Shown here piece after piece: positions 21,581 through 31,437 of a DNA stretch of 64,000 nucleotides. The translations under genes and the position numbers were made by a program. Numbering within the stretch: position 1 is the first letter of the stretch; each line of letters begins with the position of its first letter. The stretch is from Tritrichomonas foetus (taxonomy: Eukaryota; Parabasalia; Tritrichomonadida; Tritrichomonadidae): the NCBI GenBank assembly GCA_001839685.1, contig MLAK01000314.1, forward strand, positions 3,431-67,430, read 5' to 3'. A model generated the notes under the pieces. That model was not told where the DNA came from. It made no database searches and saw only the letters and a list, made by a program, of their open reading frames with translations.

Positions 21581-23698
21581 ATGAAATTCGGGAAACAAAT
21601 TCGCTTTGTCGCAGTTAAACAATGGTATGAACATTATATCCCATACAAGCAGCTCAAGAAAAAGATTAAACAAGAATTATTTCGAGTCCAAGAAACCGAA
21701 GATATCACTGCCAACGAAAATGAAATCGAGAACATTAGAAAGGAATGTATAGAATCATTTATAAACACTGTGCATGGTCATATCAATCACGTAACCAGTT
21801 TTTTCATAGATCGATACCTAGAACTGGAAACCCAAATCAATTCTCTCACAATGGATATTGAAGAGACTATAGAAAATGGTGAAAAGTCAGAAGAACTTGA
21901 AAAAGACTTTCATAAAAAGATTTATTCTTTAATGCTTGAATTATACGAAATGAGAACTTTCATTGAATTAAATAAAACAGGTGGACAAAAAATAATCAAA
22001 AAGTTTGCTCGCCATTTTGAAGCTCCATCTGTTCGAGTTGAATATATGGATACTCAAGCTGAACTTTTTGAAAACCTTCCACAAGTTAACAAATTAATGA
22101 GAGAACTTGAAGATTTATTTGTTCAAGTGAAAAGGTGCATTGCTGTTGAGAAGTCTGATCAAACCCGACCCGAAATTATTATGGAGCTTCACTCAAGCGT
22201 TGAAAGTTCATTAATTTGGAAACAATCCACAGTCCTTGCAAGATTTGAAGCCATGACTTTTCGACACAATGAATTATTGTTAAAACCAATGAAAATAAAA
22301 TGGATTCCAATAATTATCGCAATTGCTGTATTAATATCATTTCAATGTGCTCAGTTTTCATCAGGTTTTGCATTTTCTGCTCAAAGGTGTCTTGGAATTA
22401 TAGCTTATGCTGCTGTTCTTTGGGCATCAGGTGCTATCCCATTATGGCTCACATCATTGTCAGTTCCATTACTGGGAATTGTGTGTAAAGTAATGCCAGG
22501 TTTCTCATTGGCTGATGTAGGAAAAGTTATGCAACAGAGTATGGTAAGTCCAACAGTTTTCTTAACAATTGGTGGTTTCACACTTGCTGCTGCTCTTCGT
22601 GAAACGGAAATGGATAAAAGAATAGCAACATTTATTTTACAGAAAGCATCTGTTAATCGACGATTATTTTTATTAGTTATTATTTTATTAAATGCATTTA
22701 TATCAATGTGGATTTCAAATATTACCGCAACAATGATTGTTGTAACACTTGTTATTCCAACATTAAGGCAAATTCCAACCGGTTCCGATTATTCTAAAGC
22801 TGTTCTTTTTGCTATTGCGTGTGGTGGAAATCTTGGTGGAATGATGACACCTTTATCATCACCACAAAACGCAGTTACTGTAGAATCTGTTCAAAAAGCA
22901 GCGGCTGAAGCAGGCGTTGATGTATCCATCTCATTCACAGAATTTTTCGCTACATCTTTACCATATGCAATATTTTGTTGCTTTGGAGCATGGGGTGTTA
23001 TGCAATTAAGATTCAAAATGGATATTTCATCAGTTCCACCAGTTCCTGCAGCTAAAACTGATTTCGGATGGAGACAAATTATGGTTTCAATAGTTGCAGT
23101 TGCGACAATAGCAGTTTGGATATCTTTACCATTTGGTGGAAATAATGTTTTCTCTGATTTTGGTATTGTTGGCTTTATACCTGTGATTATTTTCTATGGT
23201 TCAGGAATTTTACCACCATCGCGAATTGCAGAGCTTCCATGGAATATCATCTTTTTGATTATGGGTGGTAATGCTGTTTCTAAAATTGTGAGTGAATCAG
23301 GATTAATGAAAGTAGCTAATGATTTAATGACACAATTACTTGGTGATCAAAGTTTATGGGTTTCTATACTTATTGTTGATTTATGTGTTCTCATTATTGA
23401 TGTATTTTTAACTCATACGGTATCTTCAATGATTACACAACCTCTAGTTTGCGGATTTGCTGCACATTCTGGACATTTGGGCCTTTATGCAATGTCTGCA
23501 TGTATGGCAACTACTTGTCAACAGTGCTTGCCAATCAGCTCATTCCCAAACATCTGCACAGTTTCATTACAGGATGCAAACGGAAAGAATTATCTCACAC
23601 CAGCGGAAGTTATTAAATGGGGACTTTGCGTGACAACAGTGTGCTTCCTTTCAGTTATTTCTGTCCATTTTGGTATTGCTTATGCATATGGATTATAA
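21581..23698 (+). CDS. SPX-domain anion/phosphate transporter (SLC13/DASS type, PHO87-90-91-like)
   Basis: 705 residues. The N-terminus M-K-F-G-K-Q-I with Y-K-Q-L-K-K-K-I-K is a typical SPX domain (about 1-165), which in other eukaryotes binds inositol pyrophosphates and gates phosphate transport. From about residue 245 there are some 11-12 hydrophobic segments with the conserved divalent-anion/Na+ symporter pattern: W-x-S-G-A-I-P-L-W, S-N-I-T-A-T (sodium-site signature region), and a second half with F-L-T-H-T-V-S-S. The same SPX plus SLC13 fusion is found in yeast Pho87/Pho90/Pho91, which carry phosphate at the plasma or vacuolar membrane. Which membrane it uses here is not visible. A TIR element ends 42 bp upstream and no good initiator motif remains. 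Confidence 0.92.
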   Translation: MKFGKQIRFVAVKQWYEHYIPYKQLKKKIKQELFRVQETEDITANENEIENIRKECIESFINTVHGHINHVTSFFIDRYLELETQINSLTMDIEETIENGEKSEELEKDFHKKIYSLMLELYEMRTFIELNKTGGQKIIKKFARHFEAPSVRVEYMDTQAELFENLPQVNKLMRELEDLFVQVKRCIAVEKSDQTRPEIIMELHSSVESSLIWKQSTVLARFEAMTFRHNELLLKPMKIKWIPIIIAIAVLISFQCAQFSSGFAFSAQRCLGIIAYAAVLWASGAIPLWLTSLSVPLLGIVCKVMPGFSLADVGKVMQQSMVSPTVFLTIGGFTLAAALRETEMDKRIATFILQKASVNRRLFLLVIILLNAFISMWISNITATMIVVTLVIPTLRQIPTGSDYSKAVLFAIACGGNLGGMMTPLSSPQNAVTVESVQKAAAEAGVDVSISFTEFFATSLPYAIFCCFGAWGVMQLRFKMDISSVPPVPAAKTDFGWRQIMVSIVAVATIAVWISLPFGGNNVFSDFGIVGFIPVIIFYGSGILPPSRIAELPWNIIFLIMGGNAVSKIVSESGLMKVANDLMTQLLGDQSLWVSILIVDLCVLIIDVFLTHTVSSMITQPLVCGFAAHSGHLGLYAMSACMATTCQQCLPISSFPNICTVSLQDANGKNYLTPAEVIKWGLCVTTVCFLSVISVHFGIAYAYGL

Positions 23699-24180
23699 TA
23701 TATAATGAAGTCACTATTACAAAAAAAAAATTGCATTAATGATGTTATTTCAACACCATGTAATATTTTTAGAATGTTTTATAAACTTTCTCTCTCATAG
23801 TCTTTTTCTCACTGCTATATTGTTTTTGATTACCATCTATTTTTTTTTTTTGTCCTCTAAATTGTGCCATTACCACTCAATATGGGTAAATAAAAACACT
23901 CAAATTGAAGAAAATGGACATATGAAGATTGATTATTATTACACATCTATCAGCATTAAAATGTTCAATGATGTAATAAATAATCATTCTTTTACAATTA
24001 AAGATGAAAGATGCTGAAGCAACTATGTTTTTTTCCCTTTTTTTTTTTTTGAAACGAACAAGAACCTCATGACAAATTCAACAGTGAAGTTGTCTTATGA
24101 AAAGAATGGTTTAAAGTCAAATACAAATTGTTTTGATTTTGTGGAGGAAAATCAAGAGTATGCATCTTCTGATTGTTATC

Positions 24181-24226
24181 TAGATTTAGTTAAAGATTTA
24201 GTTAAAGATTTAGTTAAAGATTTCTA
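24181..24226. repeat. 13-bp tandem repeat, about 3.5 copies
   Basis: Unit AGATTTAGTTAAA repeated head to tail, three full copies and a partial one. No function visible. Confidence 0.8.
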
Positions 24227-24695
24227 ATATTCCAAATTCGTCAGAATTAATATTTCAATTTTATAGTTCTTATTAGAGCAAATTTGTTTTTTGAAAAAAT
24301 TAAATATGATTTAAATATCGGATTTAATATTCCCATATGGTGGTGTATCTTTTTATATTATACAATTTTTATTGTTCCCCATTTGGAGAATCACAAATTT
24401 CGGCAAAACGAAGATTATTGTTGTTCAAATTAATCAAGAATTAGTTTTATATATTGGAGTGAATCTAATAATTTTTTTTCAAAATATTTTATTTAATATT
24501 GATGAAAATATATCGGAAATTGATGAAAATTTCTGAAAGCCTGTTTTTGAATCAATGAAAAATAAACCAATTGATTCTCATTGATAAGGACAAGGATTTA
24601 ATGGAGATTGATGAAGGAAATCACATGACTTCATCAAAATTTATTATGAATTTCATCGATCATATCATATCATTTGATATCGTATCATACAAATT

Positions 24696-24792
24696 ATTTT
24701 ACATTATTCAATTTGTCTCGAATCAGAAACGCAATTTTCTTAAAATTTACGAACCATATTGGTGTTTAATGTAAAGATTGTACTGATTTTTT
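24696..24792. repeat. 97-bp dispersed direct repeat, member A
   Basis: Nearly identical to 29004-29100, containing TTGTCTCGAATCAGAAACGC and ending in TAAAGATTGTACTGATTTTT; only a few differences. Member B starts about 45 bp past the stop of the surface-protein gene, so member A may mark the 3' end of a lost relative. Confidence 0.85.
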
Positions 24793-25193
24793 ACAGCCAT
24801 ATCTTACCGTAATGTCTGCAAATTACTACCATAAGGAAAAGTTCATAAATTTTTTTGGGCCCCCAAACCCCCCGTACATATATTTGTAGTATAACTTTCA
24901 CATTAAGAAATGANTTAACATTCGGTTGTGATGAAACATTCTGTCGTTTATTAGAAAAACTGTNTGCTTGTANCTTACTAAGATAAAATAAAAAGAAACA
25001 TAAACAAAAACATATGATAAGATATTTCAAAATAAGTAATTTTATTTGATTTTCGATGAAATCATGGTTAATTCCTTAATTATCAACATTAATGAACGGA
25101 GGTAACATATATTTATCAAATGAATTAAGACTTTCAAAATCAAAAAATCATCGACTTTAATTATGATATAGTACAAGCATAATGTTCATTTCC

Positions 25194-25253
25194 AATGTTT
25201 CATCACGACTGAATGTTTCATCACGACTGAATGTTTCATCACGACTGAATGTT
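25194..25253. repeat. 18-bp tandem repeat, about 3.3 copies
   Basis: Unit TTTCATCACGACTGAATG, repeated perfectly. It is GC-richer than its surroundings. A similar phrase (GTGATGAAACATTCTG on the plus strand) occurs around 24928, pointing to wider spread of the motif. Confidence 0.85.
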
Positions 25254-25358
25254 GAGTTGTTTCTTAGCAAAACAGCGCCTCTTTCTCGCTCACACTGATA
25301 TCGATTGACTCATTCGTCGAGTATCTGAAAACCGATTTCAAATTGTCAAGCCTTATGA

Positions 25359-25489
25359 GAATCAATTCGCATAAGCAACCGCTATTAATTGATAATGAAA
25401 AGGTCAAATAAAAAGCGGTATGCGAATCAATTCGCATAAGCAACCGCTATTAATTGATAATGAAAAGGTCAAATAAAAAGTGGTAAAAT
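25359..25489. repeat. 65-bp tandem duplication with degenerate third copy
   Basis: Two almost identical 65-bp units start at 25359 and 25424, each with CAATTCGCATAAGCAACCGC and AATGAAAAGGTCAAATAAAA. A third, degraded unit continues to about 25545. At the junction TGCGAAT and ATTCGCA form a 7-bp inverted repeat with a 2-nt spacer. Confidence 0.85.
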
Positions 25490-26049
25490 CAAGTATTCAC
25501 ATAAGCCAACCGCCGCTGATTACGAAATAGAAGGTGAAATATTGACACTCTTGATAACAGAAATTTTTCAGAGATAAAATGTTTCGATGATCGAAAAAAC
25601 TCCTTTGGTTGCTTGTAAATTTCTGTGTTATGGGCCGACTGTAACCGCCGTTCAAGTATTGAATTTTAAAAATGAGCAAATCTCAGAAAGGTATAAAATA
25701 AAAATATATATTTATATTTATATATTTACAGTATATATTGTTTTGTTATGGAAAAATATTAAAACAATAAATATTGGAAAATAACAAAGATATTCGCGTT
25801 TGAATTTTTTGTCAAAAGTGAAAAACAAATTTATCTCAGGATAAAAGATAAAAATTAAAAAAAAAACGCTCTATCACGCTCTGAGGAATTTAATATTAAA
25901 ATTAAATATTAAATATTAAAACTGTTTATTAAACATTCATGAGAAAAAATGGGAAATACGAAAAAATCCACTTTTTCATTCTATTATTTTTACGATTCAC
26001 AATTATTTGAAGCATATCACAATTTCATCCAAAAATTGAAATCGGAATT

Positions 26050-26290
26050 CAAATTTGTANTGAATTGATATCTGAAAAACNTTATCCAAATCGAGAGATT
26101 AATTGAAGTTGATTAGGCAATATTGATACGGTATAATTATCCCTGACGAAATTTCTAACTCTTTCTAAATATAATAATTGTAATGAAGCAATTTCATTAT
26201 TATATTCCTTTGCGATCATGATCTAAAGCCGAAATACAGAATGGTCAAATTCACTTTTTTTTAGTAAACGGTTGTTCGCACACTTCTCAT
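26050..26290 (-). mobile_element. Possible DNA-transposon end with coding remnant
   Basis: The minus strand at 26290 downward reads AGAAGTGTGCGAACAACCG followed by TTTACTAAAAAAAAGTGAA, closely matching the left terminus of the element at 47013. Inward, a frame starting M-I-A-K-E-Y-N-N-E-I-A-S-L-Q runs about 45 codons before a stop. I read this as one end of a decayed relative of the 47-kb element; no matching second end is visible nearby. Confidence 0.35.
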
Positions 26291-27181
26291 CAATTTCTGA
26301 ATAACGGTCAAATTGAGGCACTGGAGTTTTATTTTTTGGGAAATTACAATATTGTCCTTTCATTTGATGAGTAGCGAAAATATTCACAAATTATATTGCA
26401 TTAGAGCAATAAAGCCATTATGATTATTATTTTTTTATAATATGTTCTCAATTTTTGAAATAATAATATTATATCTTCAGAATTTCTGAATATCAATATT
26501 TGTGTAATATTTTCTCACATTTTAAATATTATCCAAATTCGCACAAATAAATATATGATTTATATCTTCATTATAAATTATTCATATTAAACATTAAATT
26601 ATATTTCCCCAATTTAGCTACAGACACCAAGTGCTTCTGATTGTATACCTTTTTCAAAAAGTTATTTTGAATAAATTTGTGAATAACACAAAAGCTTTAG
26701 AAACTCAAAAAGTTACTTTTGAAAAAAAAAAAAAGAAAAAAACATCATTTGGAAGTCATTTTGAGCTTGTATNATAAGAAAATAAGAAAATAAAAATATG
26801 AGAGTCTATGACAAGTTAGTTTGTGTTTATTTTGATTGAGGCAAGATAGCAATAGAATGTGTTTGAAAAATTCTATAGTAACAGAAATATTTTCTGTTCG
26901 ATTGAAATTAATTTATTGAACAANCATATTCATCACCACGATTCGTGAGTTACTACGTGACANGCAGTACTTATATCATAAAAATAATCATGATAAAAGA
27001 TTTATTCAATTTATCATAAATTATTGTTATTTCTTTTTCATTTGCTTCATGACATTCAANATTTTCGAATTGGAATTTTCTAAATTGAGTTGAACATTCG
27101 TATAGATTCAAAGTTTTTCTTTGAAAAAAGGAAATCACAATTATATATTCTGAAATTGGTCAATTGTGTTAATTCAGCAAT

Positions 27182-27187
27182 TCACTT
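27182..27187 (+). promoter_or_regulatory. Initiator-like motif of the surface-protein gene
   Basis: TCACTT with the presumed +1 A at 27184, 7 nt before the ATG at 27191. Confidence 0.5.
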
Positions 27188-27190
27188 TCA

Positions 27191-28957
27191 ATGTTTGTCT
27201 TGTTAATTCTTGCAATCAGATTTTTCTCACATCAATATAAACAAGATTCAAAAACAATCATCATTGATGACGAAAAGATGAACTCGAATCAAAAAATCGA
27301 AAAGAATTCTAATTCGTTCACGAATCTTTCAAATTATGAAAACCCAGCTTTACTATCAGATAATGTATTTGATGGCTTAGAGGAAATTACCAATCGAAGT
27401 AAATGGCATGTGACAGCTAGTAGTTATCAAGAAGATAATGCAGAACACAATGAAGGACCACCCGATTATATCAAAGATGGTGATCGTAATACTAGATGGC
27501 ATAGCAGATATGATTCAAAATCAGGAGGATATGGTGATATAAACAAACCACCTTTCTACTTTCTCATCGATCTGAATGAAACGGTTCGATTAGGCGGATT
27601 TCAATATGCACCAAGACTAAATGGAAAGGATGGACGTTTCAGAGATTATAAACTTTTTACAGGTTCTTCAAAAGCTGACATTAATTATAAAATAACAAAC
27701 GATCATGAAACAGAACAAGGAAAATTCATTTATTCAGGTGACAATGACAATGATTATAAATCTGTTCGCCTTCAACAAGAAGTTGAATGTTCATTTATTG
27801 CTTTAGAAACGGATGGCTATCCACAGGAATCACACGGAAAAATAATTTATACAGCAGTTTGTTCAGATTTTAGGGTGTACGTCAATCGGAATATAGAAAA
27901 TCCAACAGAGAGTGAAACAGAAAGTCCAACAGAGAGTGAGACAGAAAGTCCAACAGAGAGTGAGACAGAAAGTCCAACAGAGATTAAAACAGAAAGTCCA
28001 ACAGAGAGTGAAACAGAAAGTCCAACAGAGATTNAAACAGAAAGTCCAACAGAGANTNAAACAGAAAGTCCAACAGAGATTAAAACAGAAAGTCAAACAG
28101 AGAATGAAACAGAAAGTCCAACAGAGATTAAAACAGAAAGTCCAACAGAGAGTGAAACAAAGAGTAAAACAGAAAGTGAAAGTGAAACAGAGACAGGAAG
28201 TCAAAATGAGAACGAAACAGAAAATGAAACAAAAACAAAAAGTGAAATTGATACAGAAATTGATTTTTCATCAAGTGAAACAGAAGAAACAAATATCAAT
28301 TCAGAGAAAGTCACACAAACAGAAAGTGATAAAGAAGAACAAGAATATACACAATCAACTGATGAGAAAGATGATGATCAAAGTCAGTCAGATNTTCAAT
28401 ATCAGACTTCTTTAGAAACAAAANTTGTCACATCAATTATAACAGAAGAAATAATTCATCCTGATGAAGAAACTAATAGTCCATCCAATGTAATCATAAT
28501 GTCAACAAACGAATTGACTTCGAATACACCACAAAACACAACAAATGTTATTGATAACACAGAAACAGAGTTAGAAAGAGAATCAAGTATGGAGTCAAGT
28601 ATGGAGTCAAGTATAGAGTCAAGTATACATATTGAAGATTCAACAGATAGTATGAATACTGCATTAATAACAGGTGTTACTGTTGGTGTTATTGTTTTAA
28701 TAATTATTGTTGTTTTGTTGATAATCTTTTTAATATATCGACATAAACGTCTTGAATATAACTCCGCAGAGAATGATTTCTCTGTAGAAATGGATGATGG
28801 TGCATTAAACATTGACACAAATAATGATGCTCATGATGCTTATAATCATTCAGATCAAAGTGATATTGGTGAGAATCCATTCATGAAAGATGATTTTATT
28901 GAAACAAATAACACATCTGATGTAAATGTTGATTCCAATAATGTTGACGATTCTTAA
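27191..28957 (+). CDS. Discoidin (F5/8 type C)-like single-pass surface protein with ESPTE repeats
   Basis: 588 residues. A hydrophobic N-terminus (2-13) acts as a short signal peptide. Residues about 55-225 resemble an F5/8-type C (discoidin) domain: W-H-V-T-A-S-S-Y near the start, D-G-D-R-N-T-R-W-H-S, F-Y-F-L-I-D-L and a late hydrophobic strand; such domains bind glycans or lipids. A stalk of E-S-P-T-E-S-E-T repeats follows (about 237-340), then Thr/Ser/Glu-rich sequence, a strong transmembrane helix (about 502-526) with R-H-K-R stop-transfer, and an acidic cytoplasmic tail. This architecture suits an adhesin or receptor. Several N positions fall in the stalk, so its exact repeat number is uncertain. 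Confidence 0.82.
   Translation: MFVLLILAIRFFSHQYKQDSKTIIIDDEKMNSNQKIEKNSNSFTNLSNYENPALLSDNVFDGLEEITNRSKWHVTASSYQEDNAEHNEGPPDYIKDGDRNTRWHSRYDSKSGGYGDINKPPFYFLIDLNETVRLGGFQYAPRLNGKDGRFRDYKLFTGSSKADINYKITNDHETEQGKFIYSGDNDNDYKSVRLQQEVECSFIALETDGYPQESHGKIIYTAVCSDFRVYVNRNIENPTESETESPTESETESPTESETESPTEIKTESPTESETESPTEIXTESPTEXXTESPTEIKTESQTENETESPTEIKTESPTESETKSKTESESETETGSQNENETENETKTKSEIDTEIDFSSSETEETNINSEKVTQTESDKEEQEYTQSTDEKDDDQSQSDXQYQTSLETKXVTSIITEEIIHPDEETNSPSNVIIMSTNELTSNTPQNTTNVIDNTETELERESSMESSMESSIESSIHIEDSTDSMNTALITGVTVGVIVLIIIVVLLIIFLIYRHKRLEYNSAENDFSVEMDDGALNIDTNNDAHDAYNHSDQSDIGENPFMKDDFIETNNTSDVNVDSNNVDDS
27900..28160. repeat. In-frame coding repeat of the surface-protein stalk
   Basis: A 24-bp unit (encoding about E-S-P-T-E-S-E-T or E-S-P-T-E-I-K-T) repeated about ten times in the gene at 27191. 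Unit length is a multiple of three, so copy-number change keeps the frame; the repeat also opens spurious frames on the other strand. Confidence 0.85.
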
Positions 28958-29003
28958 GTTTCCGAATCAAATTCTGAATTAAAATTTATTTATAATTTTA
29001 TAG

Positions 29004-29100
29004 TTTTTACGTTATTCAATTTGTCTCGAATCAGAAACGCAATTTTCTTAAAATTTACGAACCATATTTATTGTTTAATGTAAAGATTGTACTGATTTTT
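29004..29100. repeat. 97-bp dispersed direct repeat, member B
   Basis: Partner of 24696-24792 in the same orientation, lying just downstream of the surface-protein stop codon. Confidence 0.85.
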
Positions 29101-29559
29101 ATAATTATTAAATAATATTTCTAAAAGCTAAGGAAAAGGAAAGATTTTGTACAAACATACGTTATCAATTCTTCATAACTTTCAGGACTATTTTCTGAAG
29201 ACAACCACAAATTTTTTAAAAATTAACGGTCAAGCATGTCATTTAAAAGAAACGAAAAAGCGGTTTTTTAGGTTTTTGAATCAATATTTTCGGTTTAGCG
29301 ACAGTTTAGAATTACTTAACCGTCTATATCATTGGAAAATAGCTCAATCTTTATTCAAAAATTCAATACATATTGGAAATATATTGTATTCAATAAAATA
29401 ATTTTTGAGTACTCTCTGTGAATATGGGAAAATAAAAATTCATTTTTGATAATAAATTTCTTTTTATATATTTCAATATTTCAATACTAATTCCTATTTT
29501 CTACGAAATTAAAATTTATTGAGAGAAAAAGTATCGACCAATTATCAGTTTTTCAGAGT

Positions 29560-30754
29560 ATGTTCACGAACGATCGACTTGGAATGGAAATGATGGTGAC
29601 AAGAACTGCGATTGTAGAGGCGTACAACTCTGGTAGCGACCCAACGCACCTTCTATGCGAGTTGTTACAGAAAGACCCATCAGAGGCTGATACTTTTGCA
29701 AGGGGTATCTCAAGATAATCTATGGAACCTTGTATTCAAATTAGCTTCTCAGAACGACTTCCCGAGTCCACACCAGCTAATTAGTCCCAAGACACCTATT
29801 TCCCAAATCCACGAGGTCTACAATCTCATCAATAATGCGAATAAAATTGTGGTTCTGATGGGGGCAGGAGCTAGCTCTGGACCAGACTTCCGGTCACCAG
29901 GAGGTTTGTATGATTCAATAGCACGTTCAGGTGCCCTCTCAGATCCATATGACGTATTCGATCTGGAGTGTTATTCCCAAAATCCAGAAATATTTTGGCG
30001 ATTCGCCCATCTTGTCTTTCCAACTGAAGTTCCAGTCTATTCTGATACTCACCTCTTTGTAGAGGCTCTCGAAAAGAACAATAAATTATTGCGCGTTTAT
30101 ACACAAAATGTCGACACTTTAGAAAAAGGAATTCCTGATTCCAAGCTCCGTTGTGTTCATGGATCATGGCGCCATAACCATTGCATGAATTGCGGCACAG
30201 AATATTCGATAGAGGATATCAGACCAGCTGTAAATGCCGGAGCTGTCCCATATTGCGTTGGATGCGGCGGAATCATCAAGCCTGGTATTGTCTTCTTTGG
30301 ACAACCAACAAATCTCGACGAAAGTGAGGCTTATCGTGACGCCTTAGAAGCTGACCTTTTGATTGTTGCTGGAACATCACTGAAAGTCGAACCGATAAGT
30401 GAGCTCCCTCGTGTAATGAAAAACGTTCCTTCAATACTTATTAATAGGGAACCAGTGAATTGCATTTTCAATGCAGAACTTATCGGAGATAGCTCAGATG
30501 TAGTCCGTTCAATCGTATACGAGTTGGGTTGGGTTTTCGACCAAATAGACACTCAAAATCAAAATGAGATAAATAACTTCACTTCCATTCAAAATTCAAT
30601 GAATAATGATCGTCCTCAAATCGAACCAATTTTATATCCACCTAATAAATTTGTCTTTCCATCAAAATCAGAATACTCAACATCGATTGCAGAAACAGGA
30701 AGGAATATGTTTCTTGTTACTCCTCGCAGGGCAGATCCATCAGATTTTGATTGA
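29560..30754 (+). CDS. Sir2-family NAD-dependent deacylase (sirtuin), N-terminus in another frame
   Basis: The sirtuin core lies in one frame from about 29696 to 30754. Motifs: G-A-G-A-S, D-F-R-S-P-G-G-L-Y, T-Q-N-V-D-T-L, catalytic H-G-S, two zinc-binding Cys pairs (C-M-N-C and C-V-G-C), G-T-S-L-K-V and I-N-R-E, all typical of class I. That frame has no ATG and a TAG at 29615. A coding-like frame from ATG 29560 runs to about 29700 (ending E-A-D-T-F-A-R) and would join if one base were lost in the GGGG run near 29702. So either a frameshift or base error is present. The first NAD-binding loop is also about three residues shorter than usual. Known role: deacylation of histones or other proteins. 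Confidence 0.85.
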
Positions 30755-31437
30755 AGTGAAGTGAAATAGTTCGTGATTGTAATGTTCATGATTTTTGGTC
30801 GCATTGATCAATATAGAGAAATGTTTGTTTGTAATGTTGTTTGTTATTATTTCTTATTCATCCTTTCTATACTACTTCGTCGTTTTGAAGACGATTTCCC
30901 ATTTTTTCACCCTATGCGAACACTGTTTTTTTGTTACAGATCTTTGTTTGTTTGTTCATTTTATATATTTATATTTGTGTTATGTTGTATTAATTATAAA
31001 GTATAAATTTGATAGCAATCTCTTTACTTGTCAATTATAATTAAATGTTTATTAAAATAAAGAAATTACTACTTGCTACTTTCTTCTTCTTTTTTCTCTT
31101 TTTTTCATACTTTCTTATCTTTATTAACACTATTGTGGAAGACTGATGGACATTAGTATATATTGGGCCGATGTTGATAACAGAGTTTTAATCAAATGAA
31201 ACTCCTGAAATGGAAATCCATGGTCAACTCATAATTCATCAATTTTTTGAATAACCAAAATTATGAGATGATGATTAATTTTTTTTGATTTAAAAATATT
31301 AATAATAATTGCATAAGCATATGTTTAATTTACAATATTAGAATAATAGCATGTGTTGATAAATCCAGCATTCAGAAAAGAGTTCGTCTGGAATAATACA
31401 GGATTCATCTTTAGAGTAAAACAATGAATATATTAAT
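30755..31437. other. Intergenic between convergent genes, no gene seen
   Basis: T-rich DNA between the convergent sirtuin and DRC2 genes; frames at 30773-31040 are T-run artefacts rich in Phe/Leu/Tyr. Confidence 0.5.

Larger units (their letters stand above)
23699..27181. other. 3.5-kb gene-poor, repeat-bearing region
   Basis: No intact gene seen. It contains a 13-bp tandem repeat (24181-24226), one member of a 97-bp direct repeat (24696-24792), an 18-bp tandem repeat (25194-25253), a 65-bp tandem duplication (25359-25489), and a possible transposon relic around 26100-26290. N positions at several points show incomplete assembly. Confidence 0.6.

Noticed and set aside
25194..25253. Possible CRISPR array
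   Set aside because: The units are contiguous with no spacers, and the genome is eukaryotic.
27863..28818. Cys/Trp-rich minus-strand frame and Lys/Gln/Val-rich plus frame
   Set aside because: Shadows of the ESPTE coding repeat; the discoidin, transmembrane and tail features support only the 27191-28957 frame.
29700..29730. Intron explanation for the sirtuin frame change
   Set aside because: No GTAYGT donor or ACTAAC-type branch/acceptor is visible, and the two frames abut too closely for an intron.
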